From Streptomyces seoulensis (lineage in GTDB: Bacteria; Actinomycetota; Actinomycetes; Streptomycetales; Streptomycetaceae): 64,000 nucleotides of DNA. Where the stretch lies: NCBI RefSeq assembly GCF_022846655.1, contig NZ_AP025667.1:2765001-2829000 (forward strand), read 5' to 3'. Position numbers and translations under genes: made by a program. A model generated the notes under the pieces. That model had not been told where the DNA came from, did not search any database, and saw only the letters and a program-made list of their open reading frames with translations. Shown here one piece after another: positions 16,714 to 24,878 of the stretch (position 1 is the stretch's first letter; each line of letters starts with the position of its first letter).

Positions 16714-18207
16714 GTGCTGAAGAAGGTGTTCATGGCGCCGGACCCGGGACGGATCCGACTGCGCTTCGCCGCGCGGGCCGTGCTCGGCATCGGTCTGGCC
16801 GTCGTCGTGTGCGGGCTGATGGGGCAGTCCCTGACCGGCATGGTCGCCGGCGGGCTCGCCGCGCTGCTGACCCTGTTCACCGTCGCCGACCCCACCGTGC
16901 GCGGGCAGGCCGTCACCACGGCCCTGCTGCCCGGTACCGGGGTGCTGGTGCTGGCCGTCGCGGCCGAGCTGCACGCTTACCCGGTCGCGCGTGACCTGGC
17001 GTTCCTCGCGGTCGTCGGCGCCGGTGTGTACGCGCGCCGCTGGGGCCCGCGCGGGCACAGCCTCGGTGTGTTCGCCTTCATGATGTTCTTCGTCGGCCAG
17101 TTCCTGCACGTCACGCCGGTGCAACTGCCCGAGCTGTACGTCGCCGTCCTGCTGTCCGTGCTCACCGCGGCCGCGGTGCGCTTCGGGGTGTGGTGCTACG
17201 AGCGCGGGCGCCCCGCGCCGACGGCGCCCGCCGCGCCGGGCGGCACCGGGCTGGCCCGCGTGACCACCCGGCAGGCCGTCCAGGCGGTCGCGGGCGCCGG
17301 CTTCGCGCTGGTCCTCGGGCAACTGCTGTCCGGACAGCGCTGGTACTGGGCCGTCGGCGCGACCTGGTGGGTCTTCGTCAACACCGCCTCGCGCGGCGAG
17401 ACGCTGGTACGCGGGTTCCGGCGCGTCCTCGGCACGGTCCTCGGGATCGCCCTCGGGCTCCTCGTCGCGCTTCCGGTGGACGGGGCCGTCGTCCCGTCAC
17501 TGGTGCTCGTCGCGCTCGCCGTCTTCGGCATCTTCTACTCGGCCGCCGTCTCCTACACCTGGATGATGCTCTGCGTGACCTTGCTGGCCGAGGTCCTCTA
17601 CGGCCTGCTCGGCGTCCTCACCCCGTCGCTGCTCGCGCTGCGCGTGGCCGAGACGGCGGTCGGCGCGGCCGGTGCCATGCTCGCCGTACTGCTCGTGCTG
17701 CCCGTGACGACCCACATCACCACGGACGCCTGGATCCAGCGCGCCCTGCGCTGCGTCCACGCCTGCACCGCCGAGGCCGCCGCCCGGCTCGCCGGTTCGG
17801 CCACCGCCGACCCGGCGCCGCGCGTGGCCGAGCTGGAGCAGTTGCTCGGCCGGGTCCGGATGTCGGTCGCTCCGCTGGTGCACCCGCTGAACCCCCTGCT
17901 GGGCCGCAAGCGGCGTGCCCGCAGTGTGCTCGCCCTGCTGGACGACTGCGCCCGCGAGGTCCGGGGTCTGGTCGCCGTCGCCGCCGACCCCGAGGCGTCC
18001 CACGACGCCCGCCTGGCCGCGGCCTGCTGGCGCGTGGAGGCCGCGGTGGAGGCGCTCACGGACGGGGGCTCCGATCCACTGCACCGGCCCGGCGAGGTCC
18101 CGGTGGAACCGGCCCTGGTCCACCTCCACGGCCTGGAGCACGCCCTGGCCGACCTGGCGGAACCCCTCAGGGGAGCTGCGGCGCCGTCCCGGCTGGTGGG
18201 CGCCTGA
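16714..18207 (+). CDS. FUSC family membrane protein, putative exporter
   Basis: A 497-aa inner-membrane protein of the fusaric-acid-resistance (FUSC) family. It has a first cluster of about six hydrophobic segments (AVLGIGLAVVVCGLMG to ELYVAVLLSVLTAAAVRFGVW) and a second cluster near residues 190-350 that includes WYWAVGATWWVFVNT, the conserved second-repeat motif. The C-terminal 130 residues are cytosolic and helical. Family members export aromatic or weak-acid compounds. GTG 16714 has AGGGGG ten bases upstream; ATG 16732 with AGAAGG five bases upstream is an alternative. The leader carries a possible attenuator and Lrp-like sites, so expression may be conditional. It ends at a strong bidirectional terminator. 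Confidence 0.85.
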   Translation: MLKKVFMAPDPGRIRLRFAARAVLGIGLAVVVCGLMGQSLTGMVAGGLAALLTLFTVADPTVRGQAVTTALLPGTGVLVLAVAAELHAYPVARDLAFLAVVGAGVYARRWGPRGHSLGVFAFMMFFVGQFLHVTPVQLPELYVAVLLSVLTAAAVRFGVWCYERGRPAPTAPAAPGGTGLARVTTRQAVQAVAGAGFALVLGQLLSGQRWYWAVGATWWVFVNTASRGETLVRGFRRVLGTVLGIALGLLVALPVDGAVVPSLVLVALAVFGIFYSAAVSYTWMMLCVTLLAEVLYGLLGVLTPSLLALRVAETAVGAAGAMLAVLLVLPVTTHITTDAWIQRALRCVHACTAEAAARLAGSATADPAPRVAELEQLLGRVRMSVAPLVHPLNPLLGRKRRARSVLALLDDCAREVRGLVAVAADPEASHDARLAAACWRVEAAVEALTDGGSDPLHRPGEVPVEPALVHLHGLEHALADLAEPLRGAAAPSRLVGA

Positions 18208-18247
18208 GGGTGCGCCGTGGCTCGTCGCGCCCCTGAGTGGCGCGACA

Positions 18248-18287
18248 CGAAGGGCCCGCTCCGGTCGTGACCGGAGCGGGCCCTTCG
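18248..18287. terminator. strong bidirectional terminator
   Basis: A perfect 19-base-pair stem (arms 18248-18266 and 18269-18287, two-base loop) lies between the convergent FUSC and CbiX-like genes. The core arm reads GAAGGGCCCGCTCCGGTC. It serves both strands. Confidence 0.92.
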
Positions 18288-18309
18288 CCGTATGTGCGGA
18301 GCGGGTCCG

Positions 18310-19230
18310 TCAGAACGCGGGAGCGCCCTGCGGCTGCTGGGCGATGCCCAGGGACGCCGTGTACTTGGCGAGGGCGAGCTTGCCGATCGCCGGGTAGGCG
18401 CCGAGCGCCTCGGAGGTGGCGCAGTCGACCTCTTCGGCGGCGGCCGTCAGCAGCGCCGTGTCGATCTCCGGGCCGATCAGGTACGGAGCGAGCGCGAGCT
18501 GCTGCGAACCCGAGGCGCGGAGCTGCTCGGCGATGGAGGCGATCGAGCCCTCCTGGTCCAGCGCGGCGGCCATCACCGGCACGGCCAGGCGCGCGGCGAG
18601 CAGCATGCCGGTGATGCCGGCGGCCTGCACGGCCTCCTCGCCGCCCACGGACGCCAGGATGATGCCGTCCGCCGCCGTCGCCACCGTGAACAGGCGCGCG
18701 CGGTCGGCACGGGCCAGGCCCGCCTCCGACAGCCGCACGTGCAGCCCCTCGGCCAGCAGCGGGTGCGGGCCGAGGACGTCGGTCAGCTCGGCGGCGACCC
18801 GGCTGTCCATCACGGCCTGGCGGGTCTGCCGCAGCAGGGCGTTGTCGGGGCCGGCCAGCAGCGGCACGACCACGGCCACCGGGCCGTCCGGCGCCTTGGC
18901 GTCGGAACCGGCGGCGACGGCCTGCTCATGGCGGGCGGTGCGCTCTTCGGCGGCGTGCGCCAGGACGGCGCGCAGACTCGGGAATTCGGCGTCGTCCCCG
19001 TCCAGGTAACCGATCCGCGCGTCGAGGCCGGGCAGCTCGGAGCGGGCGATGCTCACGACCTCCTCGGCGAGGCTGCGCGTGGCGGCGCTGGGCGCACCGG
19101 GCACCGCGAGGACGAACGCGGGCGCGTCCTCGGGAGCCACCAGCGGCTCCGGACGGCGGTGCCGTCCGGGCTGGCGGGGTCGCGGCATTCGTACTGGCAG
19201 GCCGGACTCGGGTCCAGTGGGGGAGCTCAT
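18310..19230 (-). CDS. CbiX-like sirohydrochlorin chelatase family protein
   Basis: A 306-aa protein of the CbiX/SirB class II chelatase family, which inserts Co or Fe into sirohydrochlorin. It has two related halves: AFVLAVPGAPSAATRSLAEEVV and VAVVVPLLAGPDNALLRQTRQAV in the first, and GIILASVGGEEAVQAAGITGMLL then VPVMAAALDQEGSIASIAEQL in the second. The usual N-terminal metal-binding histidine of the LVGHGS-type motif reads as a proline-glycine (AVPGAPS), so catalysis is uncertain. No other cobalamin or siroheme gene is near. TAACAT lies eight bases before the ATG and no Shine-Dalgarno is seen, so it is probably leaderless. Confidence 0.75.
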   Translation of the reverse strand: MSSPTGPESGLPVRMPRPRQPGRHRRPEPLVAPEDAPAFVLAVPGAPSAATRSLAEEVVSIARSELPGLDARIGYLDGDDAEFPSLRAVLAHAAEERTARHEQAVAAGSDAKAPDGPVAVVVPLLAGPDNALLRQTRQAVMDSRVAAELTDVLGPHPLLAEGLHVRLSEAGLARADRARLFTVATAADGIILASVGGEEAVQAAGITGMLLAARLAVPVMAAALDQEGSIASIAEQLRASGSQQLALAPYLIGPEIDTALLTAAAEEVDCATSEALGAYPAIGKLALAKYTASLGIAQQPQGAPAF

Positions 19231-19238
19231 GGCGCCGC

Positions 19239-19244
19239 ATGTTA
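19239..19244 (-). promoter_or_regulatory. leaderless -10 box for the CbiX-like gene
   Basis: TAACAT on the minus strand ends eight bases before the ATG at 19230, with no ribosome site between. Confidence 0.5.
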
Positions 19245-19382
19245 CTGGTTTCCCGGGCTCCCCTGTTCGGGGAGGGTGCAGGTGAGCGGTATCCGTCCGG
19301 TTTTGTCGGATGAGTTGCGTACATGGGGTGGCTGATCCGGCCCCCTATCGGGCAGTTGAGGCTCAGGTGGGCGCGATCCCCT

Positions 19383-20390
19383 TTATGTCCCTCTCTTCCC
19401 TGCGCCGGTCACGCACAGCAGGCGCGGGTCCTCGGGCCAGACCGCGTCCCCCGCCGCCAGCCCGGCCGCGAGCCGGACGCAGCCGTGCAGCGGATCGCCC
19501 TGGGCCGTCACCTGCCTGGCGTGCGGCACCTGTCGCCTCAACTCCTCTCGCAGGAAGGCGAGAAGGGGTTCACCCAGCTTCAACAGGCCGCCGGTACAGG
19601 CAACTTCAGGTGCCCCGGACGCCGGACACGCGGCGGCGACGGACTCGGCCATGTGCCGGGCGGCCGTGCGCAGGATGCCGGTGGCGACAGGGTCACGCGG
19701 CGCGCAGGCGGCGACCTCCGGGGCGAAGGAGGCGAGTACGGCGGCACGGTCGGGCCGGGGATAGACCAGACCGGGCAGCTCCGGCGGCGGCCCGAACCGC
19801 TCCCGTGCCCGCTCCAGCAGTGGCGCGGAGCCCTCCGCGCGGCCGTCGTATGCGCGCAGCGCCGCCTCCAGACCGGCCCGCCCGATCCAGGCGCCGCCGC
19901 CGCAGTCGCCCAGCAGATGGCCCCAGCCGTCGGCCCGCCGCCAGCCGGTCAGGTCCGTGCCGATGGCGATCAGGCCCGTGCCCGCCGCGAGCACGGCGCC
20001 CGGACGCGGACCGAGAGCGCCGATGTAGGCGGTGACCGCGTCGGCGGCCAGTCCCACGATGCCTACGCCCAGTTCCCCGGCGAGCGCGTCCGGCAGTTCC
20101 GCGCGCAGGGCGTCCCCCAGGGTGGCGAACCCGGCGGCGCCGACGACGGCCGTGGTCAGCTCGTCCACACCCGCCTCCGCCGCGAGGGCCCGCGCCAACG
20201 GGAGAACCTCTGCCAGCAGATGGGCCGGGTCGATGCCCCGTTCCCCGGTCCGCACCGGGCGGCCGGACCTGCCCTCGGCGGGCGGTGCCCCGCCGAACGC
20301 CCCCACGGCCACCCGCAGACCGGAGCCCCCGGAGTCGACCGCGAGGAATCCGGGGACGGCCGGGCCGACCGCCTTGCCTCGCGGGAACAA
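19383..20390 (-). CDS. BadF/BadG-type N-acetylglucosamine kinase family protein
   Basis: A 335-aa sugar kinase of the ASKHA fold. The phosphate-1 motif is FLAVDSGGSGLRVAVG at the start; phosphate-2 is GAVLAAGTGLIAIGTD near residue 120, followed by the hallmark GWGHLLGDCGGGAWIGRAGLEAALRAYDG (here in pieces), and an adenosine motif CTGGLLKLGEP is near the C-terminus. The family phosphorylates N-acetylglucosamine or related sugars. I chose TTG 20390 because GAGGGG lies seven bases upstream; longer frames run into sequence unlike the family. It is divergent from uracil-DNA glycosylase, and no sugar transporter is adjacent. Confidence 0.85.
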   Translation of the reverse strand: MFPRGKAVGPAVPGFLAVDSGGSGLRVAVGAFGGAPPAEGRSGRPVRTGERGIDPAHLLAEVLPLARALAAEAGVDELTTAVVGAAGFATLGDALRAELPDALAGELGVGIVGLAADAVTAYIGALGPRPGAVLAAGTGLIAIGTDLTGWRRADGWGHLLGDCGGGAWIGRAGLEAALRAYDGRAEGSAPLLERARERFGPPPELPGLVYPRPDRAAVLASFAPEVAACAPRDPVATGILRTAARHMAESVAAACPASGAPEVACTGGLLKLGEPLLAFLREELRRQVPHARQVTAQGDPLHGCVRLAAGLAAGDAVWPEDPRLLCVTGAGKRGT

Positions 20391-20500
20391 TGGGATTCCC
20401 CTCTCCTCGCCGGAGCGCGCACGACGGGGGAAGGGTAGCGGGGGCGGGCGGTGCGCGGGGCTCGGTCCACAGCCGTTCGGGTGTTGTCGGTGGCGGCCAG

Positions 20501-20506
20501 TAGAGT
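20501..20506 (+). promoter_or_regulatory. leaderless -10 box for ung
   Basis: TAGAGT ends eight bases before the GTG at 20515, with no Shine-Dalgarno in between. Confidence 0.55.
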
Positions 20507-20514
20507 GACTTGAC

Positions 20515-21192
20515 GTGGCACGACGACCGTTGAACGAACTTGTAGAGGCCGGCTGGGCGAAGGCCCTGGACCCGGTGTCCGACCGCATCACGGCCATGGG
20601 GGACTTCCTGCGCGCCGAGGTGGCCGCGGGCCGGACCTATCTCCCGTCCGGGGCGAACGTCCTGCGGGCCTTCCAGCAGCCCTTCGACGACGTACGGGTC
20701 CTGATCGTCGGTCAGGACCCCTATCCGACACCGGGGATGGCGATCGGGCTGAGCTTCGCGGTGGCCCCCGAGGTGCGGTCGCTGCCGGGCAGCCTGGAGA
20801 ACATCTACCGGGAGCTGAACACCGACCTCGGCCTGCCCCGGCCCTCCAACGGCGACCTCACCCCGTGGACCTCCCAGGGTGTCCTGCTGCTGAACAGGGC
20901 CCTCACCACGGCGCCCCGCAAGCCCGCGGCCCATCGCGGCAAGGGCTGGGAGGAGGTCACCGAGCAGGCCATCCGCGCGCTCGCCGCACGCGGCAAGCCG
21001 CTGGTGTCCATCCTGTGGGGCCGCGACGCCCGCAACCTGCGGCCCCTGCTCGGCGACCATCCCGCGATCGAGTCGGCGCATCCGTCGCCCATGTCGGCGG
21101 ACCGCGGCTTCTTCGGCTCCCGCCCGTTCAGCCGTGCCAACGACATGCTGACCGGCCAGGGCGCCGAGCCCGTGGACTGGCGCCTGCCGTAG
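20515..21192 (+). CDS. ung: uracil-DNA glycosylase, family 1
   Basis: A 225-aa base-excision-repair enzyme that removes uracil from DNA. The water-activating motif GQDPYPTPG is near residue 66, the Phe and Asn of the uracil pocket follow ([14 protein letters not shown]), and the minor-groove loop HPSPMS is near residue 187. Length and motif order match family 1 UDG. The GTG start lacks a ribosome site and has a TAGAGT box eight bases upstream, so the mRNA is probably leaderless. It is divergent from the BadF-type kinase and convergent with the BNR-repeat gene, and does not appear to be in an operon. Confidence 0.95.
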   Translation: MARRPLNELVEAGWAKALDPVSDRITAMGDFLRAEVAAGRTYLPSGANVLRAFQQPFDDVRVLIVGQDPYPTPGMAIGLSFAVAPEVRSLPGSLENIYRELNTDLGLPRPSNGDLTPWTSQGVLLLNRALTTAPRKPAAHRGKGWEEVTEQAIRALAARGKPLVSILWGRDARNLRPLLGDHPAIESAHPSPMSADRGFFGSRPFSRANDMLTGQGAEPVDWRLP

Positions 21193-21260
21193 CCGCGAGG
21201 GCCCGGTGCCCAGGGGCGCCGGGCCGCGCGAGCGCCACCGGCCCCCGGTCGCGCCCGCCC

Positions 21261-22346
21261 TCAGCCCACCACTGCCGCCCGCACACACAGCACGTCCGGC
21301 AGATGGCATGCCACCTGCCGCCAGGTGTCCCCGTCGTCGGCGGAGGCGAACACCTCGCCGTTGCGGTTGCCGAAGTAGACGCCCGCCGGGTCCGCGTCGT
21401 CCGTGCACAGGGCGTCGCGGAGCACGGTGCCGTAGTGCTCCTCCTGGGGCAGCCCCTCCGACAGCGGTTCCCAGCTCTTGCCCGCGTCGGAGGTGCGGAA
21501 GACCCGGCAGCGGCGGTCGGCGGGCACCCGGTCGGCGTCGGCGTTGATCGGGAAGACGTAAGCCGTGCCGCCCCGGTGCGGATGGGCGGCCACCGCGAAG
21601 CCGAAGGTCGAGGGCAGGCCCTCGCCGATGTCGGTCCAGTGCGCGCCCGCGTCGTCGCTGCGGTACACACCCCAGTGGTTCTGCAGATACAGGCGGTCCG
21701 GGTCCTCGGCGTCCCGGGCGACCTTGTGCACGCACTGCCCGAACTCCGGGTCGGGATCGGGCAGGAAGACGGCGGACACCCCGGAGTTCGACGGAGCCCA
21801 GCTCGCACCGCCGTCCTCCGTGCGGAACACCCCCGCCGTGGAGACCGCCACCGTCACCGCGCGCGGATCACGGGCGTCGGTCAGCACCGTGTGCAGCCCC
21901 TCCCCGCCACCGCCCGGCACCCACCGGGAGCGGGTGGGATGCTCCCAGAGCGGACGCACCAGCTCGAAGCTCTCCCCGCGGTCCTCGGAGCGGTACAGCG
22001 CGGCCGGTTCCGTGCCCGCGTACACCACGTCCGGCTCGGCGGCCGCCGGGTGCAACTGCCACACCCGCTCCAGCGAGGTGCCCGTGTCCTTGGGGAACCT
22101 CACGGCGGGCCGGGCGGGCTCGGACCAGGTCCGGCCCAGGTCGTCGGAGTGGAACACCGAGGGACCCCAGTGCGCGCTGTCTCCACCGGCCAGCAGCCGG
22201 GGTGTGTCACCGCGTGTGTCGATGGCGACGGAGTAGACGGCCTGGGCGTTGAACCGGGGGCCGTCGTCGAACTCCCACGTGCCGCCGCGCCGCCTGCCGA
22301 TGAACAGGCCCTTGCGGGTACCCACGGCGAGCAGTACCTCGGTCAT
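21261..22346 (-). CDS. BNR/sialidase-like beta-propeller protein
   Basis: A 361-aa protein made of repeated blades with the Asp-box pattern S-x-D-x-G-x-x-W (for example HSDDLGRTW, RTEDGGASW, RSDDAGAHW, RTSDAGKSW, ASADDGDTW). Such repeats form the beta-propeller of sialidases and related photosystem-assembly-factor-like proteins. The catalytic arginine triad and tyrosine of true sialidases are not evident, and there is no signal peptide, so it is more likely a cytosolic binding propeller than a secreted sialidase. ATG 22346 (MTEVLLAVGTRKGLF) has GGAGGT seven bases upstream. It stands alone, and its partner is unknown. Confidence 0.82.
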   Translation of the reverse strand: MTEVLLAVGTRKGLFIGRRRGGTWEFDDGPRFNAQAVYSVAIDTRGDTPRLLAGGDSAHWGPSVFHSDDLGRTWSEPARPAVRFPKDTGTSLERVWQLHPAAAEPDVVYAGTEPAALYRSEDRGESFELVRPLWEHPTRSRWVPGGGGEGLHTVLTDARDPRAVTVAVSTAGVFRTEDGGASWAPSNSGVSAVFLPDPDPEFGQCVHKVARDAEDPDRLYLQNHWGVYRSDDAGAHWTDIGEGLPSTFGFAVAAHPHRGGTAYVFPINADADRVPADRRCRVFRTSDAGKSWEPLSEGLPQEEHYGTVLRDALCTDDADPAGVYFGNRNGEVFASADDGDTWRQVACHLPDVLCVRAAVVG

Positions 22347-22550
22347 GCCGACCACCTCCGGGACTTCGTCGTCCACTCTGCCGCATCGGTGCCCTATGCG
22401 GCTTTCCTCGATTCCGCCCAGTCTGCACCCGACCACTGACAGTGACCTTCAGTGTGGTCGTCGTCGCAGGTCAGGGCGGTGTGTGAGCAACGGGCGGCGG
22501 GCGTCCGTATCGGAAGGAGGTCCGGCCTTTCCGGCGCGCTCGTGAGGAGG

Positions 22551-23138
22551 ATGGCCTTGAAGGCGTTCCGTGTTCCGCGTGTGTGGCTGTGGCGGTGGCG
22601 GCGCGGTCCGCTGCGGCGCCGCGCCGACGTGGTGGAGGGGTGGGTGCTGCTGGGCGCCTGGCTACTGACCCTGCTGGCCGGGACCGTGGCCGGGCTGGTG
22701 GCCGCGCGGTCGGTCGAGCGCGGCCTCGCCCACGAGCGCGCCGCCTGGCATCCGATGGTCGCCTACGTCGTCGCACGCGCCCCCGGCCGGTCAGGTGGCC
22801 GCAGCTCCAGCGGTGAACGGGTCTGGGCGGAGGTCCGCTGGACGGCGGGCGACGGCTCGCCCCGCACCGGCCAGGTCCGGGTCGCGCCGGGCGCGGCGAC
22901 CGGCGCGCCGGTCGCCGTCTGGACCGACGAGCGCGGACGCCTCGTCGCCCGGCCCGCCACCGCCGCCGAGGCCGCCGTCCGCGCCGCCTTCGTCGGCACC
23001 CTGGCCGGTGCGTGCGCGGCCGCCGTGCCCTTCGCCGGGAGCCGCCTCCTGCTGGCCCGGCTGGAACGCCGCCGCCTGGCCCTATGGGACGCCGAGTGGG
23101 CCAGGTTCGGCCCGCAGTGGGGGCGTATGACGGGGTGA
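22551..23138 (+). CDS. Rv1733c-like membrane protein
   Basis: A 195-aa protein with two membrane segments, one near residues 33-55 (WVLLGAWLLTLLAGTVAGLVAA) and one near residue 150 (AAFVGTLAGACAAAVPFAG). Between them is an extracytoplasmic domain with WAEVRWTAGDGSPRTGQVRVAPGA, which matches the actinobacterial Rv1733c family. The N-terminus is very basic. ATG 22551 directly abuts AGGAGG, which is too close; the TTG at 22557 has that site at the ideal six-base distance and may be the true start, removing two residues. The function is unknown. It ends 14 bases from the convergent acyl-CoA dehydrogenase gene. Confidence 0.78.
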   Translation: MALKAFRVPRVWLWRWRRGPLRRRADVVEGWVLLGAWLLTLLAGTVAGLVAARSVERGLAHERAAWHPMVAYVVARAPGRSGGRSSSGERVWAEVRWTAGDGSPRTGQVRVAPGAATGAPVAVWTDERGRLVARPATAAEAAVRAAFVGTLAGACAAAVPFAGSRLLLARLERRRLALWDAEWARFGPQWGRMTG

Positions 23139-23142
23139 CGGC

Positions 23143-23161
23143 CCCGCCCGGTTCAGGCGGG
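23143..23161. terminator. hairpin between convergent genes
   Basis: CCCGCC (23143-23148) pairs with GGCGGG (23156-23161) over a seven-base loop. It overlaps the last codons of the minus-strand acyl-CoA dehydrogenase gene and follows the plus-strand gene that ends at 23138. It is a short GC-only stem. Confidence 0.42.
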
Positions 23162-24805
23162 CAGCGCCCGGTCGAGGATCGTGTCCAGGTCCGTGCCCGA
23201 GGGCAGGGTGCCGAAGGCGTGGCCCCAGTCGCCGCCCAGCCGGGTCGCGCAGAAGGCGTCGGCGACGGCCGGCGGGGCGTGACGGACCAGGAGGGACGCC
23301 TGGAGGGCCAGCGCCATCCGCTCCACCACCCGGCGCGCGCTCAGTTGGTCCGCCTCCGCCAGCTCCCGCTTCAGCGAGGCCGCGGTCGCGTCCAGGCGGG
23401 CGTCGGCCCCGCGCGCGAGGGCGAGTTCGCCGAAGAGTGACTCGGCGCTCTCCGGCTCGCGGCCCAGTGCCCGCAGCACGTCGAGGGCGTTGACGTTCCC
23501 CGAGCCCTCCCAGATCGACAGCAGCGGGGCCTCGCGGTAGTGCCGGGGCATGCCGGAGTCCTCGACGTACCCGTTGCCGCCCAGGCACTCCAGGGCCTCG
23601 GCGGTGAACGCCGGGCCCCGCTTGGTGACCCAGTACTTGCCGACGGCCGTGGCGATCCGCCGGAACGCCCGCTCGCCCTCGTCCCCGCGCACCGCCCGGT
23701 CCGCCGCCCCGGCCAGCCGCAGGGTGAGCGTCGTGGCCGCCTCCGACTCCAGGGCCAGGTCCGCCAGGACGTTGCGCATCAGCGGCTGGTCCAGCAGCCG
23801 GGCGCCGAACGCGCTGCGGTGGCGGGCGTGGTGGCCCGCCTCGACCAGGCTCTTGCGCATCAGGGTCGCCGAGGACATCACGCAGTCCAGCCGGGTGCAG
23901 TTGACCATCTCGATGATGGTCTTCACCCCGCGCCCCTCCGGCCCGACCAGCCAGGCCACCGTGCGGTCGAACTCCGGCTCGGAGGACGCGTTGGAACGGT
24001 TGCCCAGCTTGTCCTTCAGGCGCTGGATGCGGAAGGTGTTGCGGCTGCCGTCCGGCAGCACGCGCGGCACCAGGAAGCAGGAGAGGCCGCCCGGCGCCTG
24101 CGCCAGCACCAGGAACACGTCGCACATCGGCGCCGACGTGAACCACTTGTGCCCGCGCAGCGTGTACACACCGGGCTCGTCCGTCGGGGTGGCCACGGTG
24201 GTGTTGGTGCGGACGTCCGAGCCGCCCTGTTTCTCGGTCATGCCCATCCCGGCGAGCAGGCCCCGCTTCTCGGTGGGCACGCGCAGCCCGGGGTCGTACT
24301 CCCGGCTGGTGAGCAGGGGTTCGTACACCTTGGCCAGGTCCGGCTGGGCGCGCAGGGCGGGGACGGCGGCGTAGGTCATCGAGGTCGGGCAGCCGTGTCC
24401 CGCCTCGGTGTGCCCCCAGACCAGGCCGCCCGCCGTACGAGCCACGTGCGCGCCGGGGCGGTCCTCCGCCCACGGGGTGCCGGCCAGGCCCTCGGCGACG
24501 GCGGTGCGCATCAGGTGGTGCCAGCTCGGGTGGAACTCGACCTCGTCGACGCGGTTGCCGTAGCGGTCGTGGGTGCGCAGTTCCGGCTCGTGCCGGTTGG
24601 CCAGCTCGCCCCACTCCTGCGCCTCGGCCCCGCCCGCGCGCAGCCCCAGCACCCGGATGCCCTGCTCGGCCCAGCCGGCGCCCTCGCGGCGCAGCCCCTC
24701 CAGCAGTGCCGGGTCTGCGGACGCGTCGTAGGGAGCCAGCGGCGGCGGCTGGTTGGTGACGTCGTGGGTGGCGTACGGCGGCGACTGCTCGGGCATCGGG
24801 ACCAT
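23153..24805 (-). CDS. acyl-CoA dehydrogenase, AidB-like
   Basis: A flavoprotein of about 550 aa. The long N-terminal domain, the sequence MGMTEKQGGSDVRTNTT (FAD/substrate contact) and the C-terminal SIWEGSGNVNALDVLRAL place it in the AidB/isovaleryl-like subgroup of acyl-CoA dehydrogenases. AidB of E. coli binds DNA and protects against alkylation; others oxidise acyl-CoAs. The start is uncertain: ATG 24805 and ATG 24796 are both possible, and GGAGAG lies 14 bases before the first. It is divergent from a PaaX-like regulator with only 73 bases between, so it is the likely regulatory target. Confidence 0.86.
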   Translation of the reverse strand: MVPMPEQSPPYATHDVTNQPPPLAPYDASADPALLEGLRREGAGWAEQGIRVLGLRAGGAEAQEWGELANRHEPELRTHDRYGNRVDEVEFHPSWHHLMRTAVAEGLAGTPWAEDRPGAHVARTAGGLVWGHTEAGHGCPTSMTYAAVPALRAQPDLAKVYEPLLTSREYDPGLRVPTEKRGLLAGMGMTEKQGGSDVRTNTTVATPTDEPGVYTLRGHKWFTSAPMCDVFLVLAQAPGGLSCFLVPRVLPDGSRNTFRIQRLKDKLGNRSNASSEPEFDRTVAWLVGPEGRGVKTIIEMVNCTRLDCVMSSATLMRKSLVEAGHHARHRSAFGARLLDQPLMRNVLADLALESEAATTLTLRLAGAADRAVRGDEGERAFRRIATAVGKYWVTKRGPAFTAEALECLGGNGYVEDSGMPRHYREAPLLSIWEGSGNVNALDVLRALGREPESAESLFGELALARGADARLDATAASLKRELAEADQLSARRVVERMALALQASLLVRHAPPAVADAFCATRLGGDWGHAFGTLPSGTDLDTILDRALPA

Positions 24806-24859
24806 ACGGCCATGTTGCACTCTCCGTACGGTTGTAGCAATGACGCAATACCGATCGCC

Positions 24860-24876
24860 GCACGTACAGTACGTGC
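24860..24876 (+). promoter_or_regulatory. palindromic operator over the leaderless promoter of the PaaX-like gene
   Basis: GCACGTACAGTACGTGC is a 17-base palindrome with perfect eight-base arms around one central base. It contains the -10 hexamer TACAGT (24865-24870), which ends eight bases before the ATG at 24879. A protein bound here would block the promoter, so autoregulation by the PaaX-like regulator is the simplest reading. Confidence 0.6.
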
Positions 24877-24878
24877 CC

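Noticed and set aside
21261..22346. Calling the BNR-repeat protein a sialidase
   Set aside because: Asp-box repeats are present, but the catalytic Arg triad and Tyr are not evident and there is no signal peptide.
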